A stretch of 64,000 bases of DNA from assembly GCA_000149265.1 (NCBI GenBank), contig CH003201.1, positions 24,150-88,149 on the forward strand. Direction: 5' to 3'. Shown piece after piece: positions 1 to 12,000 of this stretch. Each line of letters opens with the position of its first letter. The first letter of the stretch is position 1. The DNA comes from Ciona savignyi (taxonomy: Eukaryota > Chordata > Ascidiacea > Phlebobranchia > Cionidae). Under the pieces are notes generated by a model. It saw only the letters and a program-made list of their open reading frames with translations, did no database searches and was not told where the DNA came from. Made by a program: the position numbers and the translations under genes.

Positions 1-34
1 AATCACCATTGCTACCCTGGATAACACGCCACCG
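1..34 (+). CDS. FREM2: Exon 1 (partial): end of a CSPG repeat
   Basis: Only the last 11 codons of this exon are in the window, read from base 2. They spell [11 protein letters not shown], the standard end of a CSPG repeat, where a beta strand is followed by xDNxPP. Donor is ACCG|gtaagt, phase 0. By counting back from the Calx-beta domains this should be the end of repeat 2 of 12, assuming the family number holds. The exon starts before the window. Confidence 0.85.
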
Positions 35-3000
35 GTAAGTTGGTATAGTCTAGTGTCCATATGTTTTTGTTTACATCAGTTGTTTTATGTTTGTTGGAAG
101 TACTGTATATATAACAGTTGCCACCGGTAAGCTGTGAAATGTTTAGTAGAATTTTTTTTATAAAAAAAAACATTCTATGAAAAATTGGAAGCAGGAAAAA
201 CACGGCAAAACGAAAGTCGTTTAAACACGTCTACATTCAAATTTAATTATTTAACATAGGTATAGAGAGACGTGACCGCTAAACCATAGAATTAAAATAT
301 GAGTCTGCAAATTAAAAAAAGTATGGGTATACGTATGTGTTTGGGAAATCTACTGTTAATGTACTCCAGATTAAACTATGCAGCCGCGTGTGGCATTTTT
401 TATTTCAGTTCGCAATTCTGTAATTGACATAATTTCACCATTGTCGGTTTGCCGCCTTTTCTGTTACATTTCCAAGAAAATTAAAAATATTTCTTTTCGC
501 AACAATATATCCTCTTTCTTGCCATAATGAAAACAGTAAACTAAATTCAATTTATTTGTAGACTGCTATGGAAGTTTTTATATTGTAATGTGTTTGGATT
601 TGAACAAAGGATCGTAAAACTGTATGAAACCTGTTTTATGATTTGGTATTTTTAGAATTTTTTTTTACAAGACTCTGTTTTGAAACCATTGTAAAGTCAT
701 ATCACAATTCCAATATCATACCTTACCAGGTTTATATTCTTCTTGGTACGCGGATTCAAACTGCCATTTGATTCTGTCAGAGGTTTTTGCCACGAGTCTA
801 CGTCTGTTGTGTCAAAATAAAGGGGATATACGAGGTGTATATTCTTCTTGCCATATTATATTGTGTTTCAAACTGCCATTCAATCGAGGATTTTGATACA
901 ACTCCTTTAATATAAGTATTTTGAAGGCTTGCGTATAGTCTACGTCTCCTATGTCAAATAAAATAAAGTCTTAACATAAAATACTACGTCGGTTTTTCAC
1001 GGATTGCTTAGTATACGTCTAGGGGGGGGATGCCTTAACGTAAAATGCTACAGTTAGATTGCCGTGTTATTGGTCTAACGTGTTATAGGTGTGGGACAGC
1101 AGAATAACAGATGTCCGAATTTGCTGCTTTGTGCTTTATGCATCTTGATCTCGTGTTGTGTCCATTCTTTACGCAAAAAAAATAGTTAACCATATTTTTA
1201 GCTAAAGTTATATATTTCCAACACTCTTGTAATTATATATAATCGAACGTGCTAATAGGGTTTTAGGGTTAAGGTTCGTGTCAAAACTTATGTATTTCAA
1301 AACTGCATATTCAATATGGCACAATAATCAGTCAAATATAGTTTTAGCTCAAGATATATATATCTCCTTCACTCCCATATTCTATAATCTAACATACTAA
1401 TAGGGGGATTAGGGTTAAGGTTAGTGTTAAGCATAGCAAAGTTTTTTTTTTCTCTAATTTATTGAGTAGTTTCCGTCCTTCCTCGTATAATCTTTCTTTG
1501 TCCGTATGATTGATCAGAACTAGCTAACGAAGTCTAAACAGGCAACAAAATCATAATTTGCTCGTTTTTATCCTGTATGAAGTTAAATGTAACAATCTAG
1601 CAGACATAATAAGCAAGATGAACACCAGACCCTAAAAAGTTAGATGTTTTACTTTAAAAAACTGATAGTTATTGATCTCTTTCTCTGGCTTCACATATTT
1701 CTGTGGTTATCGCTTTAAGGATGCTTGATTTACAGTTTGGGATGGGGAAAACTAAAAGGAGGGAAAGAGGGAAGAAGGGAAGGCGTAAAATAAAAATTAG
1801 AGCATTAGAGTTATTTTTAAAATTAGGGTTGGTGTTTGGGTTAGTTCTGTGGTGGAGATTAGTGTTTAGGGCAGGGTTATAATTAGTTTCCATAGTTTTA
1901 GTGGGAAGTTTACCTACTCCCCTCTTTCCTTCTTTTAGTGTTGCCCGTTTGGAATTAAAAAGTAACGATATTAGACTTAACAAATGAGTATTTGTTGCAA
2001 TGAAACAACTTAACAATGTTTATCTTAAAAATAAATAAATATCGCACTAAAATAAATAAATAAAGATTGCCTTAAAAAATAAACAAATTTTGCACGTAAA
2101 GAAGAATAAAAATTGCCCTTAAGAAAGAAAAAAATATTGCACTTAAAATGAATAAAAAATGCCCTTAATAAATTGACAAATAATGCACAAATTATCCACT
2201 TAAAAATGTCACCTTAAAAAAGAAGATATTAATATTATGTTCTTCCAGACTTTGGAGGCGAACACTGGCATCACAGTCAACAAGGGCGAAACAGTGATGG
2301 TGAGCCAGTGGGTTCTTAACACGGCCGACGTGGATTCAGACACCTCTCAGACAAAGTTCATATTAGAACCGCCATTCTCCACTGAAGGGGAGTTTATTCT
2401 TCTCTTGAGCGATCCGCCCACAAATCTGGAAGACTGGACCCTTAGATCGGATAACCAGTGGGAAAAATCAGTCACTGAATGGACGCAACAGAACATTACA
2501 AATATGAAGGTAAAATTTAACTAAAAAAGTGGGAAAATCATTTTTAAACAAGCATTGCTTTTAATTACCTGTGTTTCCGTTGAAAAATTGAAGAAGGTTA
2601 CCATTTTATTAAAAAAGTTATAAGAAGTAGAAAAGTTTAGTAAAACGATTTTTGTGCTAAAAGTGGGGAAATGATTTTCAAAAAACCATCACTTTGTTGT
2701 AACTGTGTTCCCTATGAAGGTAATTAGCGTGATAAAGAACAGTTTTGCAGTGAAATGATTGACGGTACCGATTCGCATACCGAATTTCGAAATAAAAAAC
2801 GTCCATAGGTGTTTCGCACCTATAGCCCCTTAATTCGCCAAAAATAACTTCATATAATTAACCACGTCTTATCACAGCTGTATTATCGACACATCGGTCC
2901 TCACTCTACTACAATAGTGATGGACACGCAGTACTTTCGGATACAAGATTCAAACGACCCGCCAAATCAGTCTGATCGACTACAGTTTATCGCGAAAGTT

Positions 3001-6000
3001 CTTCCAATTGACGATATCCCGCCGGCACTCCACCCAAGCGCTACTTTACAGGTGGGTTGAAAGTTAGGTGTTATAATAACGCGTCGGACCAGTAGCTGAG
3101 AGGTTGTGGGATTAATACTAGCTAGCAAGTTGTATCTCTGAGCAAGGCACCTTTTTTTACTGGAATAAGGTTCGAATTAATGATGGGTTCATCCCTTAGA
3201 CCTCTTTGTATAGAATCGTTATATGCATCGGCCGTATTAATCATTTGGCTATACGACCATACATCTATACGAATTCCTTATTTAAAAAAATTTTAAAAAT
3301 TGATTCTTTTGCTATTTTGTGATTACCACCCTATAACTTAAAGGTTTTCAATAAAAATACTAGTTAGAAATACATCAAATAGAAATACATCAAATGGGCC
3401 CTATTTCTTTGAATGTGGATTTATAATCTTATTTTATAAGGGTCATTACAACTTTTATAAGGGTCATTACAAAAAAATCCGAATTATATTTTAAAATCTT
3501 AACATAAAAATATTTCCACAAAATGACTCGGTCGACATTACGTTTTCAGATGAATGTTCTCGAATTCGAACTGACACCTTTCAAGCGCCGATTGCTTCGT
3601 TATACCGACCAGGACACAAACGATAAAGACTTGGTGTACAGGATTACCCAGCAGCCGGTCGAATTAAGCCCTATCACACCGCTCACAGATACCGGTAATT
3701 AATCACCCATTTTTTTACCGAGCCAAGTTTCGAACCAATGCGTTTGTTTTGTATAAGAGTCGGCATATGTATCGGTCGCGTAAACCATTCGGCCACACGA
3801 CCGTACATCACCCAATTTAAGCGAGCAAGGTGGGCCGGACTTGGCGCCCAATTCACGTTTAATCTGATGCTGAGTGGCAGCCAATTACTAACTCGCTCCT
3901 GCAAAGTGACAAACGAGGAATTAACATTCCGATCAATGTAGCGCCGGTTCTTTCATCCGCTCAGCGTGATGGGCGGAACTATAGAGGAAAAAACTAAAAG
4001 GAAAGAGGAAAGTAGGAAAATGGAAAACTGCAGAATAAAAAAAATTTATTAGGACATTAAGTATAGTTTAAGGGCTTGGGGTGTTAGTAAAGATCACTTC
4101 TGGGGTTGAGATTAGTGTTTGGGGAAAGGTTAAAATCGTTTCCATAGTTTTAGTGAGCAGTTGTCCTCATTTTCTTCTCCTTTTTTCTCTTCTTTTAGTG
4201 TTGCTTCCAAAGAGAGAAAAATAGAGAAAGCGGGTGGAAGCAAAATTGAGTATTAGACTAACGAAGTCTAACCCTAACCCAAACGTAAACGCAACCTCTT
4301 ACCCTGACTTTGACCACGCCAGCAATCTTAACGGCATCAATAACCCCTAGGGTTCAAGCTTACCCTTAGTATCTAATTTTCCTCCTTCCATCCTTTTCGC
4401 ATTTACCCTCAATACAAGTAACTGCATTGACCAAGGTCCAGTGACAAAGGGCCGCTGCAACACTTCACCAATTAAACTACAAAAATATCAACACTAGAAG
4501 AAGGGAAAAAGAGAAATTTCAAAACAACTTATTTGACCCTAACCCAAACAATAATCCTAACCATATAACTAACTTTATACTCTGTCCTAGTTCTAACAGC
4601 AACCCTTTTTATTTTAGCGAGCAGTTTCCCTTCTTCACAATTTCCCTTCTTTCAGATTCCCCTTTAAAAACATTTAGTTACAATACCTTTGAAGCAAGTA
4701 ATGATTACTAAGCATATTTGTCTTAAGGCGCAGACTTCCGATTTGACGCCAAGGCCTAGTTCTAAGTTAACAAGTCATGTTTAAAATTATATGAGTTAAG
4801 TAGAAGTCGACAGGTCCAACATTTATAAATTACATTTTTTGGTCTAAGTTTAAACCTGTGATAGGTTTATCACTTGGTTTTATTTTTAATATTAAATGGA
4901 ATTTTTTGTTTAAAACCGACGCGCTAACCATTCAACGATAAGTCTGTAATCTTAACTTATAATTCGCTGATGTGAAATTCCAAATTCATTTCGAACCCTG
5001 CATATTTTCGCACCCTGTGCTCCAAGACGCTTCAGTTGATTGAACAGCACCCTATTTCCCTTGACCGCAACGCTGTTTAGTAACCAACAAAATAAAAAGG
5101 CCAAGCCTGCCGAAGTAATCTCTTAATTGCCTATGATTGATAACCAAACGAACCCCATAATCTACAAAACTGTAAATCTTTTTCTGCGGCCAATTTTTAT
5201 TAGACAAGGGCCTTTAAACGTTAAAGATCGGTTTAAAACTGAAAATGCACGATCGTTTATTTAGTAATTTGAGTTTAAAAACCTTTTCCTTGCCTACGTG
5301 TGAGGAAACCATAAAATGAACATCAAGAATTTTTTAACAGTTGTACATATTTGTTTTATAATGATTGCATTGTTGATATACCTGATGCCCAAGCATAAGT
5401 TGTTGTGTTATTGTCAATATGTTATAACATTTACAATGCGGTTTACCTTGTAATGTAAAGGTTTGAATCTTGGGTCGATACCCGTAAGGTTGAAGTTTCA
5501 ATCTTTACCCTGTCAACTTTCTTACGAATTTGTCACTGCGTGCAAGACATCGACATGAACGTTGACAGCATCATTGTGGATTAAAATACTTACAATCTGG
5601 GTATTCCCCGCTTTCGTGCCTTGACCTAACCAAGAGATCTTTAGGATAGTTAACGTTATATCCCCTTGAATAGGAAATAACTGAAAGTGTAATAAAACAG
5701 CCATTGTCAGATATGTTTTGTTGTATATTATTGAGATGGTGCTACCCTTTCGGTTAAACAAATTAACCCACTCGGTTCATGCGATGTCCCCTAAGTGCTT
5801 AAAACATGAAACAAAAGATAACCAATAAAACAAAAAAAGTGTGTCGCCCGATAAGCAAATAAGCACCTTGCCCACTAAAACACCAGATGCTGGTCTTGTT
5901 CCATTCACCTTTCGGCTCCTGATAAACGCTCTTACCGACTGCGTTAACTGTTCCGACGTTCCAGGCAAGATCGTCCTCACCGAAGACCCGGACACGGAGT

Positions 6001-9000
6001 TGGTCACCTTCACCCAGGCCCAGGTCAATCATCACAAGGTGGCATATAAACCGCCCGACACGGAACTGGGGATCATAGCGAGAGCACTCCAATTCCAGTT
6101 CCAAGTTTCCGACGATGCTGGAAACGTCCTGCCGGATCAGGTATGGGCCTTTGAAACACTATTTTATACTTATATTCACACAGCACTTATTTTTACCGGC
6201 CTAAGTTTTAACCCTGCTTATAAATTGGTGGTGTTGTTTAATTCCCGACTAGCTAGCGATCATTTACGATCTGACAACCTTTCGGCTGAAAGACGAGGCA
6301 TTTATTGAACAAGCTATTCGTCCGATTGCATTGTAAAGTTCCTAAATTGCCCGTGAGCGTTTACACATTAGCTTACTTTTATATCATTGTTTTATTTCAA
6401 TTTTTATGTTTCATAGTGATAATATCGGCAAAGTTTTTTTACCGGGGTATATAAAGTTTCGATCGTGCAATAGACTCGCGCCCCTTATCAACCACGCATT
6501 ACCACATTCGCTAAATTATGAACTGAAATAAGCATTTTAGTGGTGGCATTTATATATAGAAGCATATTTTTGGAAATAAATAATATTTTGTATCCAAGCT
6601 TTATAAACATTTAGTGGTTTGCCGATTTTGGGAAAAATTCGTATTTTGAGTAAAACTAAGAGCGATTGCACCGCATGCACAGTATTTTACAGATACAATG
6701 TTTGCATGTTGTATGTGAATCGGTCACTCTGGCTATTCGGTTGCACGACCGTTAAGTTGTGGTATGTTTGGCATATTGAATGATTTATTTAAATCCGTTC
6801 AAACAAGACATTATAACAAATCTACCATGGCCATTATTTTTTTTAAATATTTTGGTTTTCTTAGTGCGTTTACTGTGAGTAATGCTAAGATATTCAAAAA
6901 ATGCAGCAATGAACACAACACACACGTAAACTATGTGGTTTTATATTGAAACCCCCGCAGCCAAGTCGTAAAACGTTTAATATGTGTTAAGTAAACCGGA
7001 CACAAAAGAAGCAACCCAGGTTTACGAGATCTTTCTACCTTTTGCATCAATTGACTGTTGAATACGAGACTCGTCCTACATAGACCAAATGTGCAATTGC
7101 ATATATTCGCGTATACTCTGCCCAGAACCTTTTATTTATATCAAAATAAAAGTAGTTATAACCAAGTTCACTTCCTGTTATTAATCTTGGTTTAAATGTT
7201 TCATTGTGCGTATATTGACTTCATGAATATTTATATTGACCACCATTAACTTGATTTTGCAAGGCTATTGCATTCTGCTTGATATGATCTGTACAATTTC
7301 TGCCATTTCGTTATTTCTATATAAATTTATACTTTTCTGTTTGTTAGTTTATTTATTTTATTTAAATTTCTAATTTCTACTTTGTTTATTTCTATTTTTA
7401 TTCCTATAAAACCTATTAATAATTCTCTTCAAGCAATATCCGCTCTATCTATTGCTTGATTTGAAAACACAACCCACTATCCAGCCTCTGGTCTCGATGT
7501 CACAACCTTTCGGTTGACACTTCAGACAAGCTACCACTTAACCAGTTAATCCGTTTATATGCTATATTCTCAGATGTTCACCATCTTTCTTCGCCCCGTG
7601 GATAACAAACCCCCTAGAATCGTCAATACTGGGTTCTCTGTCAAAGAAAGGGGAACCACCGTTATCACCCCTGATATACTCGACGCGACCGACCCAGATA
7701 CCGACGAATCCGTCATTTCCTTTGTCATGACGTCGGTTCCGGAACACGGAGCGCTACAGTACGAATCGTCGCCATTGATTCTTGGTAAGTCAGGAAAAGT
7801 TGATGATTACAAACTAGTTGATTATTCGCCCATGCGCTTTTATCCACTAACCCAGTGCTTCCCAAACTAGGGGTCGCGACCCCGACGGGGGTCGCAAGAA
7901 AAAAATTTGGGGTCGCAAAAGCTTCCTGTTTTTCATACAAATTGCTTATAATACCCTACTTTATGCTTCGTAGCCTATTTATTAAAAAACTTTCTCTGAA
8001 TTGAAACGGCATTATTGGCGTTTTTGACTACAGTATAAAGATACATTACACTGTTAAATTCCGTCTGTAGTACTGTGACGAACTACCATTGTTACAGCAT
8101 AATGTACATTATGTACACATTGAGCCACGGTTTGACTTACTGTGCAAAAACATGCAGAACCATGCAGCTCATTAAATAACAAACTCAGTTTTCGATCTTT
8201 GTAAATACTGTTGTTTGTCTGCTTTTTTACCGTACTCTTACATTCTTACAACTTAAAATAAGTTAAGAAGACAAAAAGGGGTCGTAAATTTTTTTGATAA
8301 TGAAAAAAGGGTCGCTCGTAAAAAAGTTTGGGAAGCCCTGCACTAACCCACTTTTACGGTCATGTGTATATAAGCAGAGCACTTTACATGTTTCAATCTA
8401 CTTTATGATGATTATTCGCTCATAGTTTGTCATACGCCACTTACTTCTACGTTCACGTGCATTTGAGTTACGTACTTCACTTGTTCCAACCGAGTAATAC
8501 TTAATGAGTCGTCCAAATTGAAAGTTGTATATGTTTATACACGCGTTATTGAAGCTCGGGTCAATTATAAGCATGGAGTTTACCCCGTGACAATGGTAGG
8601 GTAACCTCGGATATAGCAGTGTGTTGCATATGGTTGGTATGTTCTTTTAGTCTTAGCAGAACCCATTTATCAACGACCGTGGTGCAGGCTATGTCTACTA
8701 AATATTTACCAAGGACGCAATCGACAAAACCAGTAAAGCTTTAAGTGACCTAGATATTAGGTTAGATTAATGTTGCCATTGCACTGTGATTGGCATACAA
8801 CTTTGAGTTTAGGGATGTCATTCTGTTCTATGTTTTTTACCGAGCTAAGTTTCGAACCCATGATGGGTTCGTCACCAGTACCGTTTTTGTATAGTAGTCG
8901 GTATATGAATCGGTCGCGTAAACCATTCGGCGACACGACCGTACGTTATTCTCGTTCTGTTGCGGCTGTTGTGTTTTAAATGTGATTACAACCACTCTAT

Positions 9001-12000
9001 TGGTTGGCCAGTCTCCTTCTCACTACCTGACCTATATGTCCTTCCAAATTCACCCACAATCACACAACATTCAACCCCACAGGCGGAGCGTTCACTAAGA
9101 CTGACATCAGTAACTTCCACATCATATACCAACACGACGGTAGCGAGTCAAAAAGCGACCAGTTCTCTCTCGAGATATCGGACGGAATGCACAACATTCC
9201 AATCGTTGTGAAGATAGAGGTAGAGCCGGTCGACGACGAACAGCCGCTGTTGGCTAAGCGGCCTGGAACAGTCGGTTTTGCGATTGAAGTTGAAGAAAGA
9301 TCGTTTGTTACCATCACCACCGATGTAAGTGCTAATTTACATGTTCATTGCGAGCATTTATTCAAGAAAAACTTGTTTAAACTCAGCCACCATTAAAAAA
9401 TATTGCAAATTATTTTACTACCTAACAAAAATAACAACCTATTTAACAACAACTCTTATAAGTCTAGAAAATCTGGCACACAGTTGAGTAATTATCATTT
9501 TCCTCTTATTTAAAGTTGTTGGCAGTTTTTAGTTTTCAATTTTTATAGAAATAGGTCAGGCCAACATGTACTACACAACTTTCTGATGTTCTTTTCAACT
9601 TTCTGAGCCACGTGCCGAGTAGTTGCTATTTTTCTATAATTTATAGGTGCTGTCTGCAACCGATTCGGATACCAACGACCTGATGCTTACGTACCTCGTA
9701 ACGGAAGCTGCCGGTAAAGGCGCTATATTAGTAAGCGGGGAGCCTGCTACCAGCTTCACGCAGGAAAACGTACGAAACGGAGAAGTAATGTACGAACACG
9801 CTGGCGGAGAAATCGGACCGTTGGAAGATACAGATGCGTTTCGTCTGACGTTGTCGGACATGTCGGATGAGTGGAATTTCGGAGGAAATAAGGTCGAAAA
9901 CGTAGAAGTTGCAGTGCGCATCCTACCAGTTGACAGCGAAGCTCCTATTGTCCATATCGGCGACGATTTTATTGTGGACGAAGGGGATAAACAGATGATT
10001 GAACCGATCCATCTTGACGCGACTGACGTAGACACTAATGATGACGACATCATCTGCGTCATCACTACGCAAGCAAGCGAGGGGTTTGTGGAGAACATAA
10101 CCCCGGCCCCAGGGTCAGAGAAATCCCGCGCTGGGACTCCTATCAGCTCCTTTACAATCGGGGATATAAAAGCAGGGAATATATACTTCGTGCAAAGCGT
10201 TCATGACGGAAATGAACCGACGGAAGACAGATTTTCGTTCGTCTGTCAGGACGGAGCACCGAATCTATCAGGATCGATGTTTTTCAATATTGCAATTAAT
10301 CCAGGTGAGTTTAACGCCGCTTGATTCTGGCTTTGGATAATAACCAATACTGTATTAATAATAAGGGAATTGCTCTTAAAAGACCAACATTAACTGTAAA
10401 TTTGATCTTTTTCCGAATAAGTTTTACGCTAGTTTTACTAAGTGATCACGAGTCGGACTGTTAACCAAAGGGTTTAAGAATCAATACCTGTTAGCTTGTT
10501 GTTAACTGTAAGCGGGGAAACAAATTGGAAGGGAAGAAGGGATAATTCTAAATCTATCCTGTTAATGTATAAGGTGTAACTATAGTTTTTTTTACCGATC
10601 TAAGGTCCGAACCCTTAATGGTCTCCTCGTTAAGACCGTTTTTGTATAAAAATTTGAATTTAGTATATAATGGTTCGGTAAACCATTTGCACATTCGACT
10701 GTACTGAATGTAAATTTCGAATATGCTTTTTGTGTAATAGACGCAGCACTCCTATGTAAGGTAATGAATCTCTTGTCTGAGAATACGTTTACTAATCTCG
10801 TTACGTAGTATTTCCGCTCAAATATTTTTCTTAAATATCATATCATTCCCGCTTAAGTAGCATTCTTAAATATCATTCTTTCTTAAACGTCACTTTGCGT
10901 ATAGGTAGGCGTACACTAACCGACGTAGCTATGGAGATGTTTTAAACAACTTCACGCCAATTGCGTATCATTACATGTGCGTGTTTGCTTCTACTTATAC
11001 GGTTCAAGTAAGTCGGGTTCCCAGAGCATATGTTACAGCTTCAGATAGCTGACAAGGAATTGTAATTTCCTGACAATCTATTCGGCGAGTTGCGTGTGGT
11101 ATATTGAACTATTTCGGCTGTTTTTAAATGAGATATAAAAATAGCCATGAGTAAAATAACATGCTTTAAATACTTTGAAATTATTCCGCACAAAAATTCT
11201 GTATAACCGACAAATGAACTATTTTAGTGCCGAATGGTGGGCGCGAACGATTCATAGCCAAAATTCTGTATAAAAATCGGACTTTGCGACAAACCCATCG
11301 TGGGCTATTAGAAAACAGATTGATTTGATATTGACTCTAAACTTTTAACCCTGTGCCCCTGATCAAATACGTTGTGCAAACCGGTTCTCTTTCAAAGGTA
11401 ACTTGATATATTGTCTTCATCCTGTGGTAACTTGATATGAAGTGTTTTGACTGGCCAAACAGGCAAACATTTTGGAAATGCCATTGCCACATTATAGTAC
11501 TATTGTTACAATGTTATTTTGATGCGTGAATTCGGTGAGTTCGTTGATTGGTAATTACCTGTCGGCCTTATCTGTATACTTCCCGCTAAAACCGTTAGAC
11601 TTTACCGCCTATTTGCTTTGATATATGACCTGTTGTAGTATGTTTGGAGGCAGTTGTTTTTTATGCTGCTTACATTAATACAAGCATTTTATACTTATAT
11701 TCGGGAGTAACTGACTACAGGTTATCGAAAACCCTGTCTAAAAGTGAACACTATTTTCGCAAAGGAACGTGTAAATGCCACTCTATATGATTTTTCTTAG
11801 CAAATTTGAAATATCTATTGACGAGAGACCAAAGATTTCAGAATAATATTCACATAAAAATAAAAAAAAACGATTCGCCCCCCCCAAAAAAAAACAATAA
11901 AAAACTCGTTAATTGGAATAAATCGTTTAAAAGGAAAAATCGCTTTAAGTCTCTTTAATTCAAAAACAAATCGTGTAAAAAAACAATAGTAAAGAATCGC

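Larger units (their letters stand above)
3695..5964. other. Intron 4
   Basis: Holds a SINE at 3711-3811, the second ACTAAAAG MITE copy at 3985-4209, a third more diverged segment at about 4490-4665 with the same purine-rich start and ttcccttcttt end, and plain AT-rich DNA to 5964. The open frames at 3683-3941 come from the SINE and those on the minus strand at 5522-6104 overlap exon 5; neither looks coding. Confidence 0.6.
7785..9082. other. Intron 6: hAT-like MITE plus two SINE fragments
   Basis: Contains the hAT-like MITE (7853-8340), a minus-oriented SINE family B fragment at about 8590-8740 (with agcagtgtgttgcatatgg and accaaggacgcaatcgac), and a SINE family A copy at 8833-8944. Short open frames here come from these elements. 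Confidence 0.65.

Noticed and set aside
1250..4330. Telomere-like ttaggg and ccctaa stretches
   Set aside because: They are isolated, degenerate and lie inside repeated MITE-like segments, not in long tandem arrays.
5777..6104. Minus-strand open frames of 83 and 101 codons over exon 5
   Set aside because: They are shadows of the + strand exon, which has clear family similarity and matching splice phases.
9634..10098. Minus-strand open frame of 154 codons over exon 8
   Set aside because: Shadow of the largest coding exon; the + strand reading is unmistakable CSPG-repeat sequence.
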